Source: Candidatus Bathyarchaeota archaeon | GTDB taxonomy: Archaea; Thermoproteota; Bathyarchaeia; TCS64 | Reading direction: 5' to 3' | Assembly (NCBI GenBank): GCA_026014515.1 | Contig: JAOZIG010000151.1 | Coordinates: forward strand, 1-15,150 | DNA length: 15,150 nucleotides | Part shown: piece after piece, positions 6,640-13,737 of the stretch | Numbering within the stretch: the first letter of the stretch is position 1 | Layout of the letters: the number at the start of each line of letters is the position of its first letter | The notes under the pieces: generated by a model | The model's database searches: none | What the model was told of the DNA's origin: nothing | What the model saw: only the letters and a program-made list of their open reading frames with translations | Translations under genes and position numbers: made by a program

Positions 6640-8550
6640 CAGTAATACCCTGAGTATAATACCCCCGAGTAATACAGCTACTCCGACCTCTACCCCACTC
6701 ATTATCAAGGCTTTACGCATACCAAACTCCTTCACAAGTGCGGCAATCGTTGACAGGCATGGCACGTAGACCATTACCACGAAGGCGAATACGAACATCT
6801 GGACTGGTGTGAGGATGGTGGCGAAGTTGGTTGTACCCATCAATGAACCCAAGAGTATCAGTGTCAACTCTTTCCGTAGAATACCGAATATCAGTACAAC
6901 TCCTGCGGCTGCTGGGAGTCCAAGCCACCATACCGTGATGGGGCTCATGAGGTTTTCTACTACGCTCAGTAGTCCGAGGAAGGCTGCTACTTGTATCACG
7001 AAGTTTCCGATGATCATCACTGGGAAGGCTTCGTAGACGAAGTCTTTGAGTCTGAACCATGTGCGTTGTGCGGTTGTCTTCATTGATGGTAGTCTGAACC
7101 CGGGTAGCTCCATGATGAGGCCTACTGGTTCATCTGGTGCAACCTTGTAGGCGATTCTACCGAGTACAAATATGAGTATGAAGTCGATGAGATAGAGTAA
7201 CACAGCCCATCTGAACCCAACATAGGCTGCCACAAGTCCCATGATCACTATGCTACGAGCAGCACAGGGCACGAGTGAAGCCACAAAGGCACAGATCATA
7301 CGTTCTCTTTCCGTCTCCATTATACGGGCTCCCAGTACTGCTGGTACGTTGCAGCCGAACCCAAGCATCACTGGAATGAAGCCTTTACCGTGTAGTCCGA
7401 TGGAGTGCATGGCTGAATCCATCAAGTAGGCTACCCGTGCAAGGTATCCGCTGTCTTCTAGGATACTTAGAACCAGATAAAATGGACCAATATATGGTAT
7501 CGCGACCACTACACCGCCTATGAAGCCATCAACAACAGCATCCCATATGAAGGTGGTAGCATCTGTGACGCCAAAGGCGTTGAAATAAACTGTCTGTAAT
7601 ATACCAAATACGGCGTCAAGTGCTCCTGCGAGCCAGTCACCGAAACTGAATATGCTGTAGAATACGGCTAGGATGCTTGTAACCATCAATACGTATCCTA
7701 GGAAGGGGTGACTGGAGAGGTCCTCAAGGCGATCTCGAAGAGTCTTCTCAGGAATAACGTGTCTTGTGGTTTTTTCGGATATCAGGCTGGCTAACCCGTA
7801 GCGTTCGCTGGTCATGACGCTGCCTATCTCGTGTCCATGTATCTCTTCGATTATTCCTCTTTGGACATCAACCGTTGTCTTGATATCTGGTTGTTTCTCG
7901 TAGATTATTCTCTCTATCTCGTCATCGCCTTCAAGAAGCTTGATGGCTATCCAGCGACTAGGATAAGGGGTCTCTACATGCAGCTCCGTTACTATGTGTT
8001 TTATGCCGTCCTCTATCTCAGAGCCATAACTAATGGGCTCGGCTTTTTCGCCATTTACTGCCTCCATAGCCGTCTTTACAAGCTCTGTTAGTCCAGCGCC
8101 TTTCACGGCAACCGTGGGTACTACTGGTACGCCCAGTTCTTGGCTTAGTTCTTCTGTGTAAACCAGTATCCCTTTTGCCTCAGCGATATCAATCTGGTTG
8201 AGAGCTATCACCATTCGGGGTTGTAGTTCTAGAAGCTGTATCGTGAAGGCTAGGTTGCGTTCAAGGGTGCTGGCATCAACCACGTTAATGATAACATCTG
8301 GCTGTTCAACTGCGATATATTCTCGGCTCACGATCTCCTCTATGCTATAGGTGCTGAGGCTGTAGATGCCGGGTAGGTCGATGACGTCGATCTCTTGTCC
8401 TTGATAGTTGAGGGTTCCTTCTGCTCTTTCTACTGTTTTACCGGGCCAGTTTCCTACGTGCTGATGCAGCCCGGTTAATTGATTAAAAATGACGCTCTTG
8501 CCTACGTTGGCGTTTCCAGCCAACGCAAACATGAGTTTTTGTTCTGACAT
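6622..8550 (-). CDS. feoB: Ferrous iron transporter FeoB
   Basis: This 642-residue protein transports Fe2+ into the cell. The N-terminal G-protein domain has G1 GNANVGKS (12-19), the G2 Thr39 in NWPGKTVE, G3 DLPG (58-61) and G4 NQID (118-121). It is followed by a helical GDI-like spacer (about 170-260). The membrane part has the two Gate domains. The first carries GYLARVAYLMDSAMH, LGFGCNVPAVLGAR and VASLVPCAARS; the second carries LRKELTLILLGSL and VYVPCLSTIAAL. These conserved Cys residues are those proposed to line the pore. It is shorter than E. coli FeoB (773) but normal for compact archaeal/bacterial forms. The ATG at 8550 follows the stop of the DtxR-FeoA gene by three bases, so the two are translated from one message. 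No separate feoA or feoC is present. Confidence 0.97.
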   Translation of the reverse strand: MSEQKLMFALAGNANVGKSVIFNQLTGLHQHVGNWPGKTVERAEGTLNYQGQEIDVIDLPGIYSLSTYSIEEIVSREYIAVEQPDVIINVVDASTLERNLAFTIQLLELQPRMVIALNQIDIAEAKGILVYTEELSQELGVPVVPTVAVKGAGLTELVKTAMEAVNGEKAEPISYGSEIEDGIKHIVTELHVETPYPSRWIAIKLLEGDDEIERIIYEKQPDIKTTVDVQRGIIEEIHGHEIGSVMTSERYGLASLISEKTTRHVIPEKTLRDRLEDLSSHPFLGYVLMVTSILAVFYSIFSFGDWLAGALDAVFGILQTVYFNAFGVTDATTFIWDAVVDGFIGGVVVAIPYIGPFYLVLSILEDSGYLARVAYLMDSAMHSIGLHGKGFIPVMLGFGCNVPAVLGARIMETERERMICAFVASLVPCAARSIVIMGLVAAYVGFRWAVLLYLIDFILIFVLGRIAYKVAPDEPVGLIMELPGFRLPSMKTTAQRTWFRLKDFVYEAFPVMIIGNFVIQVAAFLGLLSVVENLMSPITVWWLGLPAAAGVVLIFGILRKELTLILLGSLMGTTNFATILTPVQMFVFAFVVMVYVPCLSTIAALVKEFGMRKALIMSGVEVGVAVLLGGIILRVLLLLGLP

Positions 8551-8553
8551 TGT

Positions 8554-9309
8554 TTATAGACTCTGTATATTGTGGTGAGGTCCATGGGGGTGTGGGCGTT
8601 TCCATGTCTCATCCTTGTCCTCGACTTCCACGTAGACCTGTGATGCTAATTTCCGTCCCAGAGCCAGGCTTGTCCCCCTTACTTCAATCTCTACTGGTCC
8701 TTGGAAGGGGGCCGCATTAACCATCTTGAAGTATGTGCCGGGGGTTAGTCCCATGTCTAGGATTCGTTGGGTTGCGTGTCTGCCTCCTCTCATGAATGCT
8801 ACTTTGCCTTCTTCTCCGGGTTTGAGGTTGCTTAATTGTGTGATTAGGGGGTGTTCTGTGTGTTTTGATCGTGCGTGTTCACAGTCGTCGCAGCTCTCAA
8901 CTATTAGGCTGCACTCTGGGATGGGGTCATCGTCTATGCATTTCTCTGGGTTGTCCAGTGATTTGCATAGGGCTGCGGCGGTTTCGTCTGTGATGCTGTG
9001 CTCCATCTTGCATGCTTGGTCGTGGACTTTTTCTCGTGGTAGTTTGAGTTTCTCGTAGAGGAATACTTCTAGGAGTCTGTGTTTTCGCACGACTTTCTGG
9101 GCTAGCGCCATTCCTTTGCCTGTTAACTGTGTGCCTTTGTAGGGCTCGTATGCTACTAGTCCTTCTTCTGCGAGGCGTTGTATCATCTGGGTTACGCTTG
9201 GTGGGCTAACCTTGAGTTTTTCTGATAGGTCTTGGTTTTTCGCCAGATCTCCTTTCTCGTTGAAGCCGTATATGGCTTCTAGGTATTCTTCTACGCTTGC
9301 GCTACTCAA
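8554..9309 (-). CDS. DtxR-type iron-dependent repressor fused to FeoA
   Basis: This 251-residue protein has three parts. Residues 1-65 are a winged HTH (LSEKLKVSPPSVTQMIQRL as recognition unit). Residues 66-120 are the DtxR dimerisation and metal-binding domain, with HRLLEVFL and HDQACKMEHSI; Cys100, Glu103 and His104 align with the primary-site Cys102, Glu105 and His106 of DtxR. The position equal to DtxR Met10 appears to be Glu8. Residues about 155-230 are a FeoA SH3-like domain (LSNLKPGEEGKVAF, RILDMGLTPGTYF). Between them a short segment has Cys124, Cys133, Cys140, Cys143 and nearby His, a possible metal site. The tail RPHPHGPHHN is His-rich. Cys100 favours Fe2+ over Mn2+ sensing. The start is TTG at 9309, since an in-frame stop lies three codons upstream and no ATG fits. 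It precedes feoB and follows a palindromic operator. Confidence 0.93.
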   Translation of the reverse strand: MSSASVEEYLEAIYGFNEKGDLAKNQDLSEKLKVSPPSVTQMIQRLAEEGLVAYEPYKGTQLTGKGMALAQKVVRKHRLLEVFLYEKLKLPREKVHDQACKMEHSITDETAAALCKSLDNPEKCIDDDPIPECSLIVESCDDCEHARSKHTEHPLITQLSNLKPGEEGKVAFMRGGRHATQRILDMGLTPGTYFKMVNAAPFQGPVEIEVRGTSLALGRKLASQVYVEVEDKDETWKRPHPHGPHHNIQSL

Positions 9310-9321
9310 ACCAAATCAAAC

Positions 9322-9339
9322 ATTTAGGCTAGCCTAAAT
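9322..9339. promoter_or_regulatory. DtxR/IdeR-type operator palindrome
   Basis: ATTTAGGCTAGCCTAAAT is a perfect 18-bp palindrome. Its core TTAGGCTAGCCTAA closely resembles the TTAGGTTAGSCTAACCTAA box of DtxR/IdeR proteins. It lies between the TATA-like element (9341-9349) and the TTG start at 9309, so repressor binding would block transcription initiation. The obvious binder is the DtxR-FeoA protein encoded next to it. Confidence 0.8.
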
Positions 9340-9340
9340 T

Positions 9341-9349
9341 ATTTAAACA
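9341..9349 (-). promoter_or_regulatory. TATA-like box of the feo operon
   Basis: On the minus strand TGTTTAAAT lies just upstream of the operator. It predicts a transcript start near 9316-9318, within or just after the palindrome and a few bases before the TTG start. Confidence 0.45.
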
Positions 9350-9365
9350 TTTGTATTTTGGACGC

Positions 9366-10409
9366 CTAAGCCAGCACATAACTGAACCTAGGAACCACGT
9401 TACCGCCCTCTGGACGAGGATCAATACTCTCAACAAGCTCTCCAGCGTCCACAAGCGCCTCAAGGAGCTCAAAATATGGGTTCATCACATAGATGCCTGC
9501 CTTACGATAAGCAGTCCACTCCTCTGGTGTGATATCAAAGGCTTCTGCCCAGCCCTCTGGGTGGAGGGCGTAGAATAGCTGTCTTACGTCTAGGCGGTTT
9601 GCCGCTGCTATCTTTTCCTTGATTAGTTTGATGGCTTTGGGTGTGTTCATCACGAGCTGTGGGATCTTTCTGTTGGGGTCCATCTCATGTATCTCGATAT
9701 TGCCGCGTGTTAGCTTCATGACGCTGTTTTTTGGTGGCTGGAATACCCTATCCATGTGCTGTGCCATATCCTTCAGTCCGCGTCTGCTGCTGACGAACAT
9801 GACCTCGTCTTTTCCTAGTGCCATGTAGCATGGTTGGTACCAGTTGCAGACGTAGATGGTGTCAGGTTCATCTGTGTTGAGGGCTACAAGGAGGAATGTG
9901 CCTGTGAGTTGTGGTGCGACGTGCTGGAAGGCTTCAATCATGTTCATGCCCTGTTCAAGAGCATCGCTGAGCATGTGTACGGCTACCTCGCTGTCTGTGA
10001 TGTCGTCAACTGCCTCGCCGTAGCTTCTGAAGGTGTGTTCTTGCTCTAACTCTTTCCATAGTGTCTTGTAGTTGGTGATTCCGCCGTTGTGCATGAGGGC
10101 TAGTTTGCCGTCGTCGCTGATGTATGGGTGTGCCATCTCGTCTAGGTTGTAGTCGGTGTTTTTTGCTGCGTTGTCGCTGTATCTGCTGTGGGCTATTCCA
10201 CAGGTGCCTTTGAGCTGTAGTATCTCTGGGTGGGTCTCTTTGACGTGCGCCAGTGGTCCTGCTGCTTTGACGAACTCTATTTGGTCTTCTTTTAGAACAC
10301 CCATGCCTGTGGCGTGTCCGCCGTAAAGGGGTTCTTGGTACTTGATTGCGTCTAGGAGTACCTTGTTGATGTCTCTGTCTCCTATATAGGCTGCGAGTTG
10401 GCAGTTCAT
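9366..10409 (-). CDS. Class II glutamine amidotransferase domain protein
   Basis: This is a 347-residue stand-alone protein with an N-terminal nucleophile (Ntn) glutaminase domain like those of PurF, GlmS and AsnB. The start reads M-N-C-QLAAYIGDR. GTCGIAHSRYSDN (about 68-80, Arg76), LALMHNGGITNY (103-114, Asn108-Gly109 oxyanion hole) and DDITDSEVAVH (135-145, Asp139) match the glutamine-binding residues. It should release ammonia from glutamine. The C-terminal ~130 residues (after NRKIPQLVM) show no phosphoribosyltransferase, SIS or synthetase signature, so the acceptor is unknown. The Cys expected at position 2 is at residue 3, preceded by Asn. There is no alternative start before the Cys. 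A TATA-like TTTTAA lies about 32 bases upstream of the ATG. The feo operon follows after 56 bases on the same strand. Confidence 0.85.
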   Translation of the reverse strand: MNCQLAAYIGDRDINKVLLDAIKYQEPLYGGHATGMGVLKEDQIEFVKAAGPLAHVKETHPEILQLKGTCGIAHSRYSDNAAKNTDYNLDEMAHPYISDDGKLALMHNGGITNYKTLWKELEQEHTFRSYGEAVDDITDSEVAVHMLSDALEQGMNMIEAFQHVAPQLTGTFLLVALNTDEPDTIYVCNWYQPCYMALGKDEVMFVSSRRGLKDMAQHMDRVFQPPKNSVMKLTRGNIEIHEMDPNRKIPQLVMNTPKAIKLIKEKIAAANRLDVRQLFYALHPEGWAEAFDITPEEWTAYRKAGIYVMNPYFELLEALVDAGELVESIDPRPEGGNVVPRFSYVLA

Positions 10410-10474
10410 CTTAATCAGTAGTGGTATTCGATGGGGGTTAAAATGGTTTGGTGTCTGCTGGTGGGTATTTTGGG

Positions 10475-10480
10475 AAAAAA
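10475..10480 (-). terminator. Poly-T tract after the molybdopterin oxidoreductase gene
   Basis: On the minus strand a run of six Ts follows the stop codon by about 20 bases in an AT-rich stretch (AAAATTTTTTCCC). Archaeal RNA polymerase often stops at such T-tracts. It separates the oxidoreductase gene from the amidotransferase promoter in the 90-base gap 10410-10499. Confidence 0.35.
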
Positions 10481-10499
10481 TTTTCTCTGGTTTTTATTT

Positions 10500-12509
10500 T
10501 TAGTGTGACTCGAGGCGTATTCTGCATGGGATTCCTCTGTGGGTTGCTGCTCCCATTGCTGGACAAAGCTCAGTATCCCAACTGGTAAGGTAGTTGAGAT
10601 TTGCCTCCTTACCCCACCCAAACGCTGCGTAGACTATCCTCGGGTCGAGACTGGGGTTTGGTTTAACTCGTTGAGTGATACATCCTTCTTTGGCCTCGAT
10701 AACCGCGTAACCATCTTCTTTTAGCCTGTATTTTTTGATGGTCTCGGGGTTTAGCTCAACGTATGGTTCAGGTGACCTTTCACGTAGGCTTGGTAGTTGT
10801 CTCCAGCTGCTGTGGTAGCTGTAGTAGTCTTTGCCTGTGGTTAGGACTAGGGGGTATTCTATGGTGTTGGTGGTCTGGGGTGTTATCTTTGGTATGGGGT
10901 TTATTCCTTGTTCGGCTAGTCTTTGGCTGTATATCTCGACTTTGCCTGATGGGGTCTTGAAGCCATCTGATTGATGTTTATTGTAGCTTCTGGGCACCCA
11001 AAGTGTGCCATTCTCAACAAGCTTCCTATAGGTCCATCCGATGGGTTCAAGCACATAATCAAACACCTCTTCCTCGGTCTCCCAAAACCTGTCTCCTACT
11101 CCAAGAGTCTCTGCAAGTAGGTTGATCCATTGGATGTCTGATCGGGCGTCGTCTGGTGGTTCTATGAGTTTGGGGCGTGTGTTGATATGTCCTGCTCTTG
11201 GGCTCAGGTCCTCGTACTCGTGTTGTGCTGCTGCTGGTAATATGATGTCTGCTATCTCTGTGGTCTCGGTTTGGAAATACTCGACTGCTACGATGAGGTC
11301 TAGTTTCATCATGGCTTCCCGTGTTTTCTCTGTATCTGCGTAGGTAAGCAGAGGATTAGTACCCATGAGGATGCTTGCCTTCACAGGGTATGGTTCTCCT
11401 GTTAGGGCTGCCTTGAGGGTCTCTTGGCTCGGGGTGAGGTAGGCACGTGATGCTATGGTGTATTCTTTGCCTATCATGGGTCTGGTGCTCTTGTCCTGTG
11501 TGTCTTGGAGATTATTTAGCGGTGGATTGTTGATGAGGTAGTCTCCGCCGGGTGTGTCGAGGTTGCCTGTGATGGCTCGTAGTATTGAGATGAGGCGGGC
11601 TGTGTGGAACGCGTTTGGTGTCTGGTCTATGGGGTTGCCTGTCTGTATTGAGGCTGGTTTGGTGGTGGCGTAGGTTCTTGCGAAGCTTTTGATGTCTTCA
11701 ACCGGTATCCACGTGGCTTCAGATAGCTCCTCGTAGCTGTACTCGGAGACCAACTCCTTCAATTCATCAAACCCAATAGTCCAGTTCTCAATAAAATCCG
11801 CGTCATAGAGCCGTTCATCGATGATGGTCTTGATGAGGGCAAGTGCTAGGTACCCGTCGCTGCTTGGTTTTGGTTTGATCCATTGTGTTGCCTGTGCGGC
11901 GATACTGGTTTTTCGTGGATCTATTACCAGTAACTCGGCTTTGTTTTGTCTGGCTGCTGGGAAGATGTTGATCATGCTCTCGCTGCCTGTCTCTAGGCTG
12001 TTTCGCCCCCAGACCAGTATGCATTTACTCGGAGTAACTGTGTCGGGGAAACTCTTTGTGCCATATGTGTAGACATCAGCGAAGACCCTAGCCATGCTAC
12101 AGACGTTATCAAGATTAGCGATATTCGGTGTGCCTATTGCTTTCCCGAGCCTGATGAGCATATCTGTGACCAGATCGTTCCGGTGGGCTCCACGGTGGAG
12201 TACCACTGACTCTGTGCCATATGTTTTTGTGATGGCGTTGATCTTGTCTCTGATGTATTCCAAAGCTTCCTCAGTGGTGATTTCTCGCCATTGACCTGAG
12301 CCTCTATCTCCAACCCGAATAAGTGGTTTTGTTATCCTTTCCGGGTGATAGACAAGCTCTGTGAAGGCGCGTCCTTTGGCGCAGATGAAGCCTCGTGTGG
12401 GTGGATACTCAGGGTCTCCCCTGATGTTAGTAATTTTTCCATCCTCTGTTGTGATTATGATGCCGCATGAGGCTCCACACATTTTGCCGCAGAAAGTCTT
12501 GGTCTCCAA
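10500..12509 (-). CDS. Molybdopterin oxidoreductase, 4Fe-4S (DMSO reductase family)
   Basis: This 669-residue catalytic subunit contains a bis-MGD Mo/W cofactor and one [4Fe-4S] cluster. The cluster ligands are Cys7, Cys11, Cys15 and Cys43 (C-x3-C-x3-C-x27-C). LDNVCSMARVF places Cys137 as the likely Mo/W ligand, as in PhsA/PsrA and formate dehydrogenase-like members; no selenocysteine TGA is present. Further family marks are KCILVWGRNSLETG, LLVIDPRKTSIAAQA, DTPGGDYL, ILMGTNPLLTYAD, EIADIILPAAAQHE and a C-terminal molydopterin-binding domain beginning near YPLVLTTGKDYYSYHS. There is no Tat signal, so it is cytosolic. Its reaction (formate, sulfur-compound or aldehyde-type) cannot be decided. 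No ferredoxin-like, NuoE/F-like or membrane subunit adjoins. The start is TTG at 12509, with an in-frame stop five codons upstream. It is divergent from the Zn-dehydrogenase. Confidence 0.9.
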   Translation of the reverse strand: METKTFCGKMCGASCGIIITTEDGKITNIRGDPEYPPTRGFICAKGRAFTELVYHPERITKPLIRVGDRGSGQWREITTEEALEYIRDKINAITKTYGTESVVLHRGAHRNDLVTDMLIRLGKAIGTPNIANLDNVCSMARVFADVYTYGTKSFPDTVTPSKCILVWGRNSLETGSESMINIFPAARQNKAELLVIDPRKTSIAAQATQWIKPKPSSDGYLALALIKTIIDERLYDADFIENWTIGFDELKELVSEYSYEELSEATWIPVEDIKSFARTYATTKPASIQTGNPIDQTPNAFHTARLISILRAITGNLDTPGGDYLINNPPLNNLQDTQDKSTRPMIGKEYTIASRAYLTPSQETLKAALTGEPYPVKASILMGTNPLLTYADTEKTREAMMKLDLIVAVEYFQTETTEIADIILPAAAQHEYEDLSPRAGHINTRPKLIEPPDDARSDIQWINLLAETLGVGDRFWETEEEVFDYVLEPIGWTYRKLVENGTLWVPRSYNKHQSDGFKTPSGKVEIYSQRLAEQGINPIPKITPQTTNTIEYPLVLTTGKDYYSYHSSWRQLPSLRERSPEPYVELNPETIKKYRLKEDGYAVIEAKEGCITQRVKPNPSLDPRIVYAAFGWGKEANLNYLTSWDTELCPAMGAATHRGIPCRIRLESH

Positions 12510-12594
12510 ACCGTTTTCTACCTATCATATACGCCGTCATTTATCACATGAGCGACCCGATGATGTAATATTACCATATTGTCCTTCTGTAATC
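12510..12594. promoter_or_regulatory. Divergent promoter region with a 10-bp palindrome
   Basis: This is the 85-base gap between the oxidoreductase (-) and the dehydrogenase (+). GTAATATTAC at 12565-12574 is a perfect palindrome and also sits where the plus-strand TATA box should be, centred about 25 bases before the ATG at 12595. On the minus strand the best TATA-like candidate is TGATAAATG near 12538-12546. A factor bound to the palindrome could block the dehydrogenase promoter. Confidence 0.45.
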
Positions 12595-13725
12595 ATGGTT
12601 AAAGCAGCGATTCTTGAAGATGTTAGAAAACTCAAGGTAGTTGATTACCCCGAGCCAGAGGTAGAGCCCAACGGGTTCCTCATGAAAATGGAGCTCTGCG
12701 GCGTCTGCGGCACAGACATGCACCTCTACGAGGGAAACATGAAGATACCCTTCCCAGTGATCCCCGGACATGAATGGGTCGGAGTCATAGAAGAAATAGG
12801 TGAAGAAGCCAAAGGCTACGAGGTAAGAGGACAGGGACTTGATGTAGGAGACAGAGTAGTTGTTGTACCCGGTACCAACAGATACTGTGGAGACTGCTAC
12901 TTCTGTAGGTTCATGCCCCACAAGCCAACCCTCTGTACAGGGCGCAAGGTGATGGGGGTCAACATGACAAGCGCTGAGAAGCCGCATCTTCTTGGCGGAT
13001 GGGCTGAGAAAATCTATGTTAATGCCGAAAAGTTCTGGGTCTACAAGGTGCCTGATGAGGTAACTCCAGAGGTAGCAGTACTCAGCGAGCCCATGGCTGT
13101 CAGCAGCAGAGCCCTTGAACGAGCATATGCACCAGGTATGCCCACCTTTGGTGAAGGCTTTGGTGTTGGACAGAGTGTCGTGGTTCAGGGAGCAGGAGCC
13201 ATCGGTTTGCTTGCTGTTGCAACTGCTAAGCTGGCTGGAGCCGGAAAAATCATCAGCGTAGATATGGTGGATGAACGCCTCACAATGGCTGAGAAGATGG
13301 GAGCAGACCATGTTATTGATATGAGGCAGATGAAAACCGCTGAGGAACGCGTCAAGGAGGTTCAAAGACTCACAAATGGGCTCGGTGGTGATGTAGTCAT
13401 AGAGGCGGTTGGTGTTCCCGCAGCCGTACCTGAGGGTATCGATATGACTCGTCGTGGAGGCAAATATGTTGAGGTTGGACACTATACGAATCCTGGTCCT
13501 GTGCTCGTCAATCCACATACCATCTGTAACAAGGACATGGATATACTAGGCTCATGGACATATCCACCAACCCAGTTTGGCACAGTATTGGACTTGATGA
13601 GGCTCGCAGCGGATAGATTGCCTCTTGATGAGATTGTAACTCACAAGTTCCATGTCTCTGATGCCCAGAAATCTATTGATACTTTGAAGGCTCGTAAGGG
13701 CATCAAACACGCCCTAACGGGCTAA
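12595..13725 (+). CDS. Zinc-dependent alcohol dehydrogenase family protein (MDR)
   Basis: This is a 376-residue medium-chain dehydrogenase/reductase. The catalytic-zinc set is CGVCGTD (Cys38), GHEW (His59-Glu60) and SEPMAV (Glu165). The structural-zinc cysteines are 98, 101, 104 and 114, with the last spacing (x9) longer than the usual x7. The Rossmann glycine motif QGAGAIG (198-204) is followed by Asp223 at the end of the second strand, which favours NAD(H) over NADP(H). It resembles sorbitol/threonine dehydrogenase-like enzymes and should oxidise a secondary alcohol or polyol; the substrate is unknown. The ATG at 12595 is chosen because MVKAAIL is the normal MDR N-terminus. The frame stays open upstream to 12361, but that part runs antisense through the oxidoreductase gene and has no family match. 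It is probably leaderless. Confidence 0.93.
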   Translation: MVKAAILEDVRKLKVVDYPEPEVEPNGFLMKMELCGVCGTDMHLYEGNMKIPFPVIPGHEWVGVIEEIGEEAKGYEVRGQGLDVGDRVVVVPGTNRYCGDCYFCRFMPHKPTLCTGRKVMGVNMTSAEKPHLLGGWAEKIYVNAEKFWVYKVPDEVTPEVAVLSEPMAVSSRALERAYAPGMPTFGEGFGVGQSVVVQGAGAIGLLAVATAKLAGAGKIISVDMVDERLTMAEKMGADHVIDMRQMKTAEERVKEVQRLTNGLGGDVVIEAVGVPAAVPEGIDMTRRGGKYVEVGHYTNPGPVLVNPHTICNKDMDILGSWTYPPTQFGTVLDLMRLAADRLPLDEIVTHKFHVSDAQKSIDTLKARKGIKHALTG

Positions 13726-13737
13726 ACCTCTTTTTTT
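13711..13737 (+). terminator. Small hairpin plus T7 tract after the dehydrogenase gene
   Basis: GCCC-TAAC-GGGC (13711-13722) is followed by the stop codon and then seven Ts (13731-13737). The T-tract is the likely archaeal termination signal. The 4-bp stem is weak and could be incidental. The tract reaches the stop codon of the convergent gene. Confidence 0.45.

Noticed and set aside
7831..8091. Plus-strand 86-codon frame inside feoB
   Set aside because: It is antisense to a clearly coding part of feoB, with no promoter or family resemblance.
10415..10621. Small minus-strand gene between the amidotransferase and oxidoreductase genes
   Set aside because: It overlaps the end of the oxidoreductase gene in another frame and has no recognisable domain or start signal.
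10500..12509. Selenocysteine formate dehydrogenase
   Set aside because: The active-site position is an ordinary Cys codon (Cys137) and no in-frame TGA is present.
12361..12594. Upstream extension of the dehydrogenase reading frame
   Set aside because: It runs antisense through the oxidoreductase gene. The family N-terminus begins at the ATG at 12595, which has a TATA-like element at leaderless spacing.
12571..13518. Long open frame (315 codons) on the minus strand
   Set aside because: It lies fully antisense to the well-supported zinc dehydrogenase. Its product is rich in His, Ser and Cys with no recognisable domain, which is typical of a shadow frame.
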